From NCBI RefSeq assembly GCF_016481275.1, contig NZ_JAEMNW010000003.1:496001-560000 (forward strand): a DNA stretch of 64,000 nucleotides, given 5' to 3'. This document shows positions 18,522-27,634 of this stretch, piece after piece (position 1 is the stretch's first letter; the number at the start of each line of letters is the position of its first letter). Below the pieces are notes generated by a model. It had not been told where the DNA came from and made no database searches. It worked only from the letters and a program-made list of their open reading frames with translations. This DNA is from Antrihabitans auranticaus. GTDB taxonomy: Bacteria > Actinomycetota > Actinomycetes > Mycobacteriales > Mycobacteriaceae. The position numbers were made by a program, and so were the translations under genes.

Positions 18522-20516
18522 ATGAGCGGACTGGAGATCGGCTCTGTCGTCGCCGGTCACAGGATCGAAGGCATCGCAGGGCAAGGCGGAATGGGTGTGG
18601 TCTACCGCGCCCGGCATCTCGCCCTGAACCGCCCGGTCGCGATGAAGGTGATCGCCCCGGATTTCGCGCGGGAGTACACCTTCCGCGAACGCTTCAAGCG
18701 CGAGTCCGAGCTGGCGGCAGCGCTCGAGCACCCCAACATCGTGCCGATCTATCACGCCGGCCAAGAGGGCGATCTGCTCTACGTGACGATGCGCTACATC
18801 AACGGCACCGATCTCGGCCGCCTACTGGAAACGCGCGGGCGCCTGCCTGCGCAGCTCGCGATAGAGATCATCTCGCAAATCGGCAGCGCATTGGATGCGG
18901 CGCACGCCCACGGGCTCGTCCACCGAGATGTGAAACCGGCCAACATTCTGATCGCGGACGTACAAGGCACACCGCGTGCCTATCTGACCGATTTCGGCCT
19001 CACCAAATCGACCACCGCCAACGGACCGGGCCTGACCCAGACCGGGATCGTCATGGGCAGCATGGACTACATCGCTCCGGAGCAGATCCAGGGCTACAGT
19101 GTCGACGCCCGCTGCGATGTGTACGAACTCGGTTGCGTGCTGTTCCACACCCTGACCGGTCAAGTCCCATACCCCACGGACACAATCACCGCCAAGATGT
19201 GGGGCCACATGTCGACGAACTCGCCGTCGATCAGGACACTCGTCCCAGGTCTGCCGGAGCAACTGGACCGCGTCGTGAAACGGTCGATGGCGTTGCAACC
19301 GGAGAATCGATTCGGTTCGACCGGCGAATTCGCATTCGCGGCCAAGCGCGCGCTGCCGGCACCAGCGCCCCGCACTGTCGTCACGTCGCTACCACCCGGC
19401 ACGAATCCTGCTGGACCCCACAGCTGGCCACCCACAGGCCCCGGACAGCATCCGTCGCTCCCACCCGGCGCCGGTGGTTTCTCCGACCCTGGTGGCGCAC
19501 CACCGTCGACCCCCAGTCCGACGACCGGGCGCGGCAAGAAGTGGTGGCTCGGCGGCGCGGCAGCTGTCGTCTCGATCGCCGTCGTCGTCGGCGCTCTGAT
19601 GTTCTTCGGTCGCGACGACAAACCGGTGGACCCCACACCGCCGGAACAGCCGGTCATCGGTGCCATCGAGGGCGATCCGTTGGAGGTCGGCCTATCACCG
19701 CGGGATCTGATCTTCGACGACCGGTACGCCTGGATCGCCGACTTCGATGGCGGTGCTGTCTACCGGATCGATCCGACGACGCGTGTGCCGGAGGAGATAA
19801 AGCTCCCCGAGGGCAGCCCGAGCAACATCGCGGTCGGCAGCGGGCAGGCCTGGGTGCAGAACTACGCCAACTGGCTCACACCCGTCAATGTGGATACCAA
19901 GGTCGTCGGCCCGCCGCACGAATTCACGAGCAACGTTGCCGCCTTCATCTACGGCGACGACATCGTGTGGTCCAGCCACCTCGCCGAGGGCACAGTTACC
20001 CGTTTCCAGGCGACCGACGGCACCATCGTCGGAAGCCCGATCACGGTTGGCGAGAAGCCTTCCTCGATCGCCTACTACGACCGTGCCGTCTACGTGCTGC
20101 TGCAGGACAGCGAGCAGATCGTCAAGATCCACACCGCAACGGGCACAACACTCGGCGATCCCTTCGAGGTCCGCGGGACGGCCGGCATCATCGACGTCCG
20201 GGACGGCGTCATCTACACCTGGAACAGTTCGCTCGACAAGATCCTGCGCTTCGATTCGGACGACGGTGATCCGTTGCCGCCGTTGCAGGTCGGGAAGTTC
20301 ACCGCGGCAACCCTGACCGACGAATACGCCTTCGTCGTCGACGCGATAACCAGCGAGGTTCGCAGGTACGACCTTGCGACCGGCGCAGAAACTGGCAAAC
20401 CGATCGGCGGACTCGGCAGTGCGCAGGACATTTCGGACATGGCGGTCGTCGACGACGAATTGTGGGTTGTCGACCAGGCACGCGGCAACGTGATCCGGAT
20501 TCAGCTGAAGAACTAG
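18522..20516 (+). CDS. Transmembrane Ser/Thr protein kinase with C-terminal beta-propeller-like sensor
   Basis: 664 residues in three parts. The kinase domain (about 15-278) is complete: GQGGMGVVYRA loop (20-30), Lys42, HRDVKPAN (134-141), DFG (157-159) and APE (185-187). A proline-rich juxtamembrane region leads to one helix (about 341-362). The outside part (about 380-660) has repeated strands such as SPSNIAVGSGQAWV and DISDMAVVDDELWVVDQ, typical of Vgb/YncE-like beta-propellers. A PknD-like receptor kinase is likely. It is divergent from pheA and its stop overlaps the response regulator gene (CTAG). Confidence 0.88.
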   Translation: MSGLEIGSVVAGHRIEGIAGQGGMGVVYRARHLALNRPVAMKVIAPDFAREYTFRERFKRESELAAALEHPNIVPIYHAGQEGDLLYVTMRYINGTDLGRLLETRGRLPAQLAIEIISQIGSALDAAHAHGLVHRDVKPANILIADVQGTPRAYLTDFGLTKSTTANGPGLTQTGIVMGSMDYIAPEQIQGYSVDARCDVYELGCVLFHTLTGQVPYPTDTITAKMWGHMSTNSPSIRTLVPGLPEQLDRVVKRSMALQPENRFGSTGEFAFAAKRALPAPAPRTVVTSLPPGTNPAGPHSWPPTGPGQHPSLPPGAGGFSDPGGAPPSTPSPTTGRGKKWWLGGAAAVVSIAVVVGALMFFGRDDKPVDPTPPEQPVIGAIEGDPLEVGLSPRDLIFDDRYAWIADFDGGAVYRIDPTTRVPEEIKLPEGSPSNIAVGSGQAWVQNYANWLTPVNVDTKVVGPPHEFTSNVAAFIYGDDIVWSSHLAEGTVTRFQATDGTIVGSPITVGEKPSSIAYYDRAVYVLLQDSEQIVKIHTATGTTLGDPFEVRGTAGIIDVRDGVIYTWNSSLDKILRFDSDDGDPLPPLQVGKFTAATLTDEYAFVVDAITSEVRRYDLATGAETGKPIGGLGSAQDISDMAVVDDELWVVDQARGNVIRIQLKN

Positions 20517-21133
20517 GCCAGCAGGCCGCGTGCCATCGCCGTGGTGACAGCGGCAGTCCGGTCCGATACGTCCAGCTTCGCGAACGCGCGCAGTAGGTGC
20601 GTCTTCACCGTGGCTTCCCCGATGTGCAGGGCTGCACCGATATCGACGTTCGTCATACCTTTCGCGACGAGACCGAGCACTTCGACTTCGCGACCGGTCA
20701 GAGTGGCCGACGGGGGTGTCCTCACCCGGCGGACCAGTCGAGTTGCGACCGACGGTGCCAATACCGTTTCGCCCCGAACGGCCGCACGAACCGCGTCTGC
20801 CAGTTCGGTGCGGGTCGCGTCTTTCAGCAGGTAGCCCGCCGCGCCGGCCTCGACCGCGCGCAGGATGTCGGCATCGGTCTCGTACGTCGTGACGACGACG
20901 ACCTTGGCATCACGCCGCTGCGCAAGAATTAGCTCTGTCGCCTCGACGCCGTCCATGCCGGGCATCCGCAGATCCATCATCGTGACGTCGGGTTGTAGCG
21001 CCGCGGCAAGCGCGATCGCCTCGGCACCCGATCCCGCCTGGCCGACCACCTGCAGGTCGGGCTCCGCGTCCAGCATTCCGCGCAGACCTTCGCGAACGAC
21101 CGGATGATCGTCGACGAGCAGGACGGTGATCAT
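20513..21133 (-). CDS. NarL/FixJ-family response regulator
   Basis: 206 residues. The receiver domain starts MITVLLVDDHPVVREGL, with phospho-acceptor Asp54 in MMDLRMPGMDG. A LuxR-type helix-turn-helix follows (LTGREVEVLGLVAKGMTNVDIGAAL, then EATVKTHLLRAFAKL). Its ATG overlaps the stop of the histidine kinase upstream (ATGA), so the two are a coupled two-component system. Targets are not identifiable. It ends tail-to-tail with the kinase gene on the other strand. Confidence 0.93.
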   Translation of the reverse strand: MITVLLVDDHPVVREGLRGMLDAEPDLQVVGQAGSGAEAIALAAALQPDVTMMDLRMPGMDGVEATELILAQRRDAKVVVVTTYETDADILRAVEAGAAGYLLKDATRTELADAVRAAVRGETVLAPSVATRLVRRVRTPPSATLTGREVEVLGLVAKGMTNVDIGAALHIGEATVKTHLLRAFAKLDVSDRTAAVTTAMARGLLA

Positions 21134-22308
21134 GCGGGAACCTCCACTTCCACAGCTGTCCCCGCACCCGGTGTGCTCGACACCCTGCAACTGCCGCCGG
21201 CTTCTTCGGCGCGGGCGCGCATACCGCTGAGCCCGTAGCCCTCGACGCTGGTGACATCGAAACCTGCCCCGTCGTCGACGGTTCGCAGCAGAACCCCATC
21301 AGCCGTTTCCTCGATGTGCACGGTCACCCTGGTGGCATGCGCATGCCGTCCGACGTTCGCCAACGCTTCCTGTGCCGAGCGCAGCAGCACCACCTCGGCC
21401 GCGGTCGGCAGGCGGCGCAGGTCCGCTGGCGCTTCGACCTCGACCGCGATGCCCGACTCGAGCGCCAACCGCTGCGCTTGCCTACGGACCGCGTCGACCA
21501 GCGTTCCCGCGCCGAGCGCGGACGGTGTCAGCGTCGCGACCATTGCCCGCGCTTCGACGAGGTTCTCCCGCGCAGTCGACGCGACCAGCGCAAGGTGCCG
21601 TTTTGCCTGCTCAGGAGCACTATCCAGTTCTGATTCGATGGCTTGGGCGAGCGCCACGATGCTGGTGAAACCCTGCGCGAGGGTGTCGTGTATTTCGCGC
21701 GCCAACCGCGCGCGCTCGGCCGCGGTGCCGGCGTCTCGCGAGAGTCGCTCGACGTCCGCTCTGCGCGCCGCGAGTTCATCGAGGAGGTCGGCGCGCTCCT
21801 CGCTCTGCAGCACCGTGCGGGTGATCCAGGTTCCGATCAACGGCGCAACGACGAACGCCATCAGCCCGACGCTGAGCACCATCCGCGTTTGCGCTGCGTC
21901 CCACCCGAACTTCACGACCACCGTGACAACCGGAATCGCAGTGACCAGAGTCGTGACCGCCAGCGCTTTGCCCAACGGCAGCGACATGAACGTCAGCGGA
22001 TACAGCACGACAATCGCCGACATGCTCGCAGGCGCGAAGAGCACGGCCGCAACGAACAGCACCAGGATCGCCGCAACGAAGGCTTGCGCGCGCCAGCCGC
22101 GCTCGCGGGAAAGAATGACCCGCCGTCCGACGACCAGGTGGCAGGCCGCTATGCCGCACAGCGCGAGAGCTCCCCAGAGCGGGTGCGGGGCGGCGGGATC
22201 ACCGACGAAGAACAACCCGATTGCGATGGCTGCACAGCCGCCGACCACGTAGAGGTCCCACAACCAGAACGAACTGTCCCACCGCCGATCCGCTGCCCGA
22301 CCGCTCAT
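21130..22308 (-). CDS. NarL-type sensor histidine kinase
   Basis: 392 residues. The N-terminal 165 residues hold about five transmembrane helices with almost no extracytoplasmic domain, so it probably senses a membrane signal. A short coiled coil leads to the HisKA_3 dimerisation helix with REIHDTLAQGF (His207) and a C-terminal ATPase domain with ALANVGRHAHA (N box) and DDGAGFD plus GYGLSGMRARAEEAGG (G boxes). It phosphorylates the coupled response regulator downstream. Confidence 0.92.
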   Translation of the reverse strand: MSGRAADRRWDSSFWLWDLYVVGGCAAIAIGLFFVGDPAAPHPLWGALALCGIAACHLVVGRRVILSRERGWRAQAFVAAILVLFVAAVLFAPASMSAIVVLYPLTFMSLPLGKALAVTTLVTAIPVVTVVVKFGWDAAQTRMVLSVGLMAFVVAPLIGTWITRTVLQSEERADLLDELAARRADVERLSRDAGTAAERARLAREIHDTLAQGFTSIVALAQAIESELDSAPEQAKRHLALVASTARENLVEARAMVATLTPSALGAGTLVDAVRRQAQRLALESGIAVEVEAPADLRRLPTAAEVVLLRSAQEALANVGRHAHATRVTVHIEETADGVLLRTVDDGAGFDVTSVEGYGLSGMRARAEEAGGSCRVSSTPGAGTAVEVEVPA

Positions 22309-22322
22309 CGGACGACCATAGG

Positions 22323-23801
22323 TCAGGATTCGATCCAGTTACCGTGAAATCCGTTGGGCACGCGAGCCGGCAGGTGCACAGTCGCGACGGTCTCGAGGCT
22401 TGCCGCGTCGAGGAAGACGAGATCGCTCTTGCCGGCGTCGGCGTTGTAGACGAAGCCCATGAGCACACCGTCGTCCTCCGCTGCGTCAGCAGTGCGCGGC
22501 GCAAAGACGAATTCGCCCGGCTGCGAATTCCGGCCGAAACGAACCGTCTCGGTCGACTGGGTGGTCAGGTCGTGCTTGAGGATCGAATCCGGGGTCGGGA
22601 AGCCCTCTTGATCGCGATCGTGGCCTACTGCGTACCCGTACCGATGGCGTTTGCCGACGAGCCGCTCGTCGACCCGCGGAAACTCTTGCACCCGGTCGTC
22701 GAGGCGCTCCTCGCGCACCTGTCCGGCGGTCAGGTCCACGGTCCAGCGATCGAGCGTGGTCGGGCCGCCGATGGGACCCGTGCCGTCGAAAACCTTGGTG
22801 TGCCGTACAACGTCGAGCACGATCCGGTCACCGTCGTCGTAGGCATTAAGCGGGTGGTAGACGTAGCACTGCCCGACGTCGAACCACCGAATATCGCTCG
22901 CAACGCCGTCGCGCGGCAGCACGCCGACCCGTGCGCGATGTTTCGGGTCCCAGTGGTACGGCAGCGGGACATCGGGCGCCCGCAGCCGAGAAGCTCGCTG
23001 GACCGCGCTCTCCATCGGCCCGGGCATTGGGTATTTCGTGGCGAACTTGGTCAATTGCGTTGCGATCGTGCGCATCGTCTTGCCCTTGAAGACGGCAGCG
23101 AGATCGAGGACGACCGGCAGATCGTAGAGGACCACGTACCGCTCCGTGAGCGAGAAGTCGTGCATCATCGGGCTCTGGCCGAGCGGAATCTCGATGGCGC
23201 GCTTGATGAGTCCGTCGGTGCCGGTCACCGTGTACTGCACCCGGTTCCCATGGAAAGGGCTGTAGGAAACGGCGTGCAATTCGCCGCTGACGGGATCGCG
23301 CTTCGGGTGCGCGGTGTAGCCGCCGCGCAAGGTGCCACAGAAATCGAACGGTCCGACGGTCTCGAGTTCGTCGTTCAACTCGTAGGGCGTGACGCCTGCT
23401 TCGGTGATCGCGAGGGTGCGACCCGCATGGCCGATGACGTTGGTGTTGGACGCGAAGTCGAGCCCGCCCTGCAACGGTCCGCCGGGCCATTTCTCGCCGA
23501 AATCGCGCGCGACCGCGCCCGACCGGACCCATCGGTTCCGGTACCACTCCGCCTTGCCATCCCGGATCCGCAGGCCGTGCACCATGCCGGCACCCGTGAA
23601 CCACTCGTAGGTGGACCGGTCGACGGTGATCGGGTTCGGACCGTTGCGCAGGTAGCGGCCGTCCAGGTAGTCGGGGATGGTTCCTGTGACGTCGAGCTGG
23701 GTTGCCGTCACCTCACGGTCAACCGGTGCGTAGTTGCCTTCGAGGTAGGGATTGTGAATTTCGGGCTCGCCCTGATCCTTACGAATAGCCGTCGTGGTCA
23801 T
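22323..23801 (-). CDS. Carotenoid oxygenase family (RPE65/lignostilbene-dioxygenase-like)
   Basis: 492 residues. Family hallmarks include DYLDGRYLRNGPNPI near the start, FTGAGMVHGLRIRDG, and histidines in ASNTNVIGHAG, SPMMHDFSLTERYVVLYD, HPLNAYDDGD and the C-terminal NGFHGNW, which fit the four-His iron site and its surroundings. It cleaves carotenoids or stilbenes with O2. No carotenoid synthesis genes lie in the window. The ATG at 23801 (MTTTAIRKDQ) was preferred over an upstream one. Two copies of ACGGTTGA (23845 and 23869) lie upstream and may be regulatory. Confidence 0.88.
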   Translation of the reverse strand: MTTTAIRKDQGEPEIHNPYLEGNYAPVDREVTATQLDVTGTIPDYLDGRYLRNGPNPITVDRSTYEWFTGAGMVHGLRIRDGKAEWYRNRWVRSGAVARDFGEKWPGGPLQGGLDFASNTNVIGHAGRTLAITEAGVTPYELNDELETVGPFDFCGTLRGGYTAHPKRDPVSGELHAVSYSPFHGNRVQYTVTGTDGLIKRAIEIPLGQSPMMHDFSLTERYVVLYDLPVVLDLAAVFKGKTMRTIATQLTKFATKYPMPGPMESAVQRASRLRAPDVPLPYHWDPKHRARVGVLPRDGVASDIRWFDVGQCYVYHPLNAYDDGDRIVLDVVRHTKVFDGTGPIGGPTTLDRWTVDLTAGQVREERLDDRVQEFPRVDERLVGKRHRYGYAVGHDRDQEGFPTPDSILKHDLTTQSTETVRFGRNSQPGEFVFAPRTADAAEDDGVLMGFVYNADAGKSDLVFLDAASLETVATVHLPARVPNGFHGNWIES

Positions 23802-23879
23802 ACCTCGAATGGTTCGCCCTTTCGCGGTCGACCGAAACACCCTGACGGTTGAACTTCCCGTCCACCGAACGGTTGACTC

Positions 23880-24533
23880 TCAGCGAAGTCCTACGCCAAC
23901 GAGGTACTCGATGACCGCGGCTGGATCGGTGACCTCGACACCGAGCAGAACCTGCCGAACCGCATCTGCGGCGTCGGGGTGAAGGGACAGCAGCGCCGCG
24001 ACGTCAGGTGCGCGCAAGGCCACGCGAATGTCGGCGCCGGACAGTGCAGCGACCGTTGCGGCAAGCGCCGCGACCACACCGGCGCCGTCGTCTGTTCGCG
24101 CTACGAAACCCACGTCGGTGTGCGCCAGGACGGCGAGGCAATCGGCGAGGTTGTCGATCGGATCCGACAAGCGCAACCCCACGCTGTGGCCCGCGGTGGC
24201 GAGTTCACGAGTTACGTCGGGGGTCATGCTGTCGACGAACACGACGAGCGGTGCCGCAAGGCGTGTCGAGAGGACTTCCGGCAGGTCACTGCCCGCACAG
24301 TCGAGATGGAATCGCACGGGCTGCAGCGAGGTCGGACTAACGGCTGACAAAAGCCCGTTCTCGCCGTCCAGCAGCACTGCCGGACCGATCGCGTCGTTCT
24401 GGACAACGCTGCGTGCTGCCCCGATGTCGGTACACCGCGGGTTGAGCAGGCCGGCAAGCAAGGGCTTCGCGTCGCGGCGCCGCGGTACGCCCAGGGTCAA
24501 CGGAATCGGCACAACCCAACCGTATTCGACCAT
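23880..24533 (-). CDS. Hypothetical protein, divergent from the DUF2470 gene
   Basis: 217 residues, not recognised. It has no signal peptide or membrane helix. Alternating hydrophobic strands and Ala-rich helices (APLVVFVDS, VGLRLSDP, GVVAALAATVAALSGADIRVAL) suggest an alpha/beta fold, possibly barrel-like. It shares a 49-nt promoter gap with the DUF2470 gene, and the iron box at 24560-24578 lies 26 nt before its ATG, so it may also be iron-regulated. Composition is like its neighbours. Confidence 0.6.
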   Translation of the reverse strand: MVEYGWVVPIPLTLGVPRRRDAKPLLAGLLNPRCTDIGAARSVVQNDAIGPAVLLDGENGLLSAVSPTSLQPVRFHLDCAGSDLPEVLSTRLAAPLVVFVDSMTPDVTRELATAGHSVGLRLSDPIDNLADCLAVLAHTDVGFVARTDDGAGVVAALAATVAALSGADIRVALRAPDVAALLSLHPDAADAVRQVLLGVEVTDPAAVIEYLVGVGLR

Positions 24534-24559
24534 TGTGTTGCGAACGCGGCCGCCATCAT

Positions 24560-24578
24560 TTAGCTTAGGTTTACCTTA
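24560..24578. promoter_or_regulatory. Candidate IdeR/DtxR iron box
   Basis: TTAGCTTAGGTTTACCTTA matches the mycobacterial IdeR consensus (TTAGGTTAGGCTAACCTAA) at 15 of 19 positions. It lies in the divergent gap between 24533 and 24615. The right half, TTACCTTAG, recurs 15 bp further on (24586-24594), which may extend the operator. The DUF2470 gene downstream has heme/iron links, which supports iron-dependent repression. Confidence 0.6.
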
Positions 24579-24614
24579 GTAATGATTACCTTAGTACAGC
24601 GATGGAGGCGACGG

Positions 24615-25385
24615 ATGGCGCGAGCGACCACACAGCAGGGCCCGACGACGGCGGAACGCGTCCGTAGCGCCTCTGCGCGCTCGGGGGATGCGGTGCTGGC
24701 GATTCCCGCCAGCGACCCCATCCAGACCGCGCTGCACCATGTGCGGACCTGCGGCGACGTCGTCATCGGAGTTCCCAACGACTCGCGGGTGCTCGCGCTT
24801 GCCTGGCAGGCGGGGCACGGCGGTGTGCCCGCGGTGCTCGAGCTCACCGACCTCGCGCCGCTGCCGCTGCGTGAACGGGTGCGATCGCTGGTCTGGCTCC
24901 GCGGGACGGTGCATCCGGTCCCGGCCAGTGCCGAACGCGCACTCGCCGCGGAAGTCGCTGCCGAATCCCCGCAGGAGGCACTGCTCGATGTCGGGCACTC
25001 GTTGTCTCTCGTGCGGCTCCGCCTGAGTTCGGCCGTTGTCGCCGACTCCTCAGGCGCCGAACCGGTGGATGTCGACGAACTCCGGCTCGCAGGTCCGGAC
25101 CCGTTCTGGCAGCTCGAGGGCGCCTGGTTGCAACATCTGGCCGACGACCACCCCGACGTGGTCGACCTCCTCGCCCGCCGGCTGCCGCCGCTGCTGCGGC
25201 GCGGTCGCGTGCGGCCCCTCGCCATCGATCGCTACGGAATCACCCTGCGAGTCGAGCTCGCCGACGGCGATCGTGACGTCCGGCTGTCGTTCAACGAGCC
25301 GGTCTCCGATTTCCCGGCGCTGACCAAAGCGGTCCGCGTGCTCGTCGGATGCCCCTTTCTGAACGGGCTGCGCAGCCGGTCCTGA
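24615..25385 (+). CDS. DUF2470 domain protein (HugZ-like, Rv3839-like)
   Basis: 256 residues. The N-terminal half resembles a split-barrel flavin/heme fold (SALPIPASDP-type start, then VVIGVPNDSRVLALAW). The C-terminal part is a DUF2470 domain with LQHLADDHPDVVDLLARR and a late FNEPVSDFPALTKAVRVLV. HugZ-type heme-degrading proteins share this C-terminal domain, so a link with heme or iron is plausible but unproven. The ATG at 24615 has GGAGG six bases upstream; the longer frame from 24582 would begin inside the operator region. It is the equivalent of Rv3839 by position. Confidence 0.75.
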   Translation: MARATTQQGPTTAERVRSASARSGDAVLAIPASDPIQTALHHVRTCGDVVIGVPNDSRVLALAWQAGHGGVPAVLELTDLAPLPLRERVRSLVWLRGTVHPVPASAERALAAEVAAESPQEALLDVGHSLSLVRLRLSSAVVADSSGAEPVDVDELRLAGPDPFWQLEGAWLQHLADDHPDVVDLLARRLPPLLRRGRVRPLAIDRYGITLRVELADGDRDVRLSFNEPVSDFPALTKAVRVLVGCPFLNGLRSRS

Positions 25386-25409
25386 GTCGGTTACAGGCAC
25401 AATCGCGGG

Positions 25410-26183
25410 GTGTCCGTAACGACTGAACCGCTCGACGCGCGTGAACGACGAGGAATTCAGCTCGAAATCCTCATCGTCCTGATCGTGACCTTCGGGTTGA
25501 GCGGGTTGAGCGCGGCGATCTCGTTGGTCGAGGCGCAGCTTTCACCGGGGAGTCTGGCCGATCAGACCATCGCGCTGAACCGGTCGGCGTCGACGATTTC
25601 GCTGATCGACCTCTGCTACCAACTGCTTCGCATCCTGCGCCTGTGCGGCTGGGCAGCACTCGGCCTATATCTGTTGTGGCGCAGTGGGATCGGTCCGCGA
25701 CTGGTCGGGCTTGCGCGGCCGGTGCTGCGCGGCGACGTGGTACCCGGACTCGGCCTGGCCGCGTTGATCGGTCTGCCGGGGCTCGCGTTGTACCTCGGGG
25801 CGCATGCTCTCGGGCTGAACGTCACCATCGCGGCGAGCGCGCTTGCCGACCACTGGTGGCGATTCCCGACACTCGTCCTCGCGGCAATCGCGAACGCCGT
25901 CGCCGAAGAGGTTCTGGTCGTCGGCTATCTGATCACGAGGCTGCGCCGACTCGGCTGGTCGGAGAACGCGTCGCTCGCCGCATCCGCGGTCCTGCGCGGG
26001 AGTTATCACCTGTATCAAGGCCTCGGCGGCGGGGTCGGCAACCTCGTCATGGGACTCGTGTTCGGCCGCTACTGGCAGCGTACGAACCGCCTGTGGCCGC
26101 TCCTCATCGCGCACGCGACGATCGACGTCGTCGCATACATCGGATACGCGCTGATCCACGACCACGTCGGTTGGCTTCCCTAG
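25410..26183 (+). CDS. CPBP-family intramembrane metalloprotease
   Basis: 257 residues, with six to eight transmembrane segments. The CPBP (Abi) motifs are present: Glu166-Glu167 with Arg177 (AEEVLVVGYLITR), His200 in GSYHLYQG and His235 in LIAHATID. Such proteases are Rce1-like membrane enzymes. The GTG start lies 24 nt after the DUF2470 gene on the same strand, so they may be co-transcribed. Substrate unknown. Confidence 0.85.
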   Translation: MSVTTEPLDARERRGIQLEILIVLIVTFGLSGLSAAISLVEAQLSPGSLADQTIALNRSASTISLIDLCYQLLRILRLCGWAALGLYLLWRSGIGPRLVGLARPVLRGDVVPGLGLAALIGLPGLALYLGAHALGLNVTIAASALADHWWRFPTLVLAAIANAVAEEVLVVGYLITRLRRLGWSENASLAASAVLRGSYHLYQGLGGGVGNLVMGLVFGRYWQRTNRLWPLLIAHATIDVVAYIGYALIHDHVGWLP

Positions 26184-26201
26184 TGCGTAAAGTCGTGTCT
26201 C

Positions 26202-27608
26202 GTGAACGGCGATTTCGGAGACGACGAGGCCGGTCGGCGGCCACCGCGCCGGCCGCTTCCGCCACCGCCCGTGCCGCCGCGTAACAGACCCCTGCCCCCG
26301 CCGCCCGAGGGACCCGAAGGCACTCAGATCCTGCGCCGACCCAAACCCGGCGAACCCGAACAGGCGTGGTCGCGAGTGCCGCAACCGCCTGTCTATCGCC
26401 CGCCGCCGCAGGGTCGGCGGCCGAGCCCACCCCCGCAATATCAGGGCATTCAGCACGCACCCCCGCAGCAGCCGGAACGATTCACGCCGCCGCCCCAGCC
26501 GCACCGCCAGCAGCGCTTCGTGTCCGCGCCGCCGCCGCCACCCCCGCCGCGCGGTTACCGTCAGCAACCGCCACCGCCACCTTCGCGACCGCCGAAACCA
26601 CCCAGGGTTCGGCGCCGCAAGAGCCCGTGGCGATGGGTCCGGCGAGCGCTGTCGCTTCCGCTGATACTGATCCTGCTGATAGTCGGAGCCGTCTTCTATC
26701 TGGACAACAAGCTCAATCGCATCGACGCCCTCACCGATTACGTCGGCCGTGTCGGTGACACACCGGGCACGAACTGGCTGCTCGTCGGGTCGGACAGCCG
26801 CGAGGACCTGACCCCCGAGGAGCAGGAAACACTCGCGACCGGCGGCGATTCCGGTAATGGCCGGACGGACACGATCATCCTGATCCACATCCCGAAATCG
26901 GGTAAGTCGACGATGATCAGCATTCCGCGCGATTCCTACCTGCCGATTCCGGGCTACGGCGAGGACAAGGTGAATGCGGCCTACGCCTTCGGCCTCGAGG
27001 AGTCCCAGCAAGACGAGACCGTCTCCAAAGCGCGCGGCGCGCAGTTGCTCGTCGAGACCATCGAACAGGCGACGGGTTTGCACATCGACCATTACGGCGA
27101 GATCGGGTTCGGCGGGTTCGCCGGACTCGTCGATTCGATCGGCGGCGTCGACATCTGCGTGGAACAACCGATCGACGACCCGAAGGCGGGCCTCAAACTC
27201 GAGCCGGGCTGCCAGAAGCTCGACGGCGCACAGGCACTCGGCTTCGTCCGCACGCGCGAAGGAATCGACGACCTCGGCCGAATCCGGAATCAGCGACTGT
27301 TCCTCAGCGCACTGCTGAAGCAGGCCACAACGTTCGGGACTCTCGTCAATCCATTCAAGATGTGGCCGCTGGCCCGCGACGCCGTCAAATCCATGCGAGT
27401 CGACAACGGCGACCACGTCTGGGACATCGCACTACTCGGCTGGGCGCTACGCGGCGACCTGGTCACCACGACCATTCCGATCGGCAGCACCCAGGACCTC
27501 GACGTCGGAAACGTCGTGATCTGGGACGACGAGCGGTCCGCCGAATTCTTCGGGGCCCTGGCTGCGGACGAACAGATCCCCGAGTCGCTGATCACGTCCA
27601 CACCTTGA
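26202..27608 (+). CDS. LytR-CpsA-Psr (LCP) family cell-wall glycopolymer ligase
   Basis: 468 residues. A cytoplasmic region of about 140 residues is extremely rich in Pro and Arg (runs of PPPP), then one transmembrane helix (about 147-165), then the LCP domain from about 185 with NWLLVGSDSRED, GRTDTIILIHIPKS, MISIPRDSYLPIPG (catalytic Arg/Asp region) and LGFVRTREGIDDLGRIRNQR. LCP enzymes join arabinogalactan to peptidoglycan outside the membrane in mycolic-acid bacteria. It occupies the place of Rv3840. The 180-bp repeat array starts 26 nt after its stop. Confidence 0.9.
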   Translation: MNGDFGDDEAGRRPPRRPLPPPPVPPRNRPLPPPPEGPEGTQILRRPKPGEPEQAWSRVPQPPVYRPPPQGRRPSPPPQYQGIQHAPPQQPERFTPPPQPHRQQRFVSAPPPPPPPRGYRQQPPPPPSRPPKPPRVRRRKSPWRWVRRALSLPLILILLIVGAVFYLDNKLNRIDALTDYVGRVGDTPGTNWLLVGSDSREDLTPEEQETLATGGDSGNGRTDTIILIHIPKSGKSTMISIPRDSYLPIPGYGEDKVNAAYAFGLEESQQDETVSKARGAQLLVETIEQATGLHIDHYGEIGFGGFAGLVDSIGGVDICVEQPIDDPKAGLKLEPGCQKLDGAQALGFVRTREGIDDLGRIRNQRLFLSALLKQATTFGTLVNPFKMWPLARDAVKSMRVDNGDHVWDIALLGWALRGDLVTTTIPIGSTQDLDVGNVVIWDDERSAEFFGALAADEQIPESLITSTP

Positions 27609-27634
27609 TTCCGCCTTTCCCGACCGGAGCCTGG

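Noticed and set aside
18395-20269. Plus-strand frame of 624 codons overlapping the Ser/Thr kinase
   Set aside because: Arg-rich out-of-frame product; the kinase frame holds all catalytic motifs.
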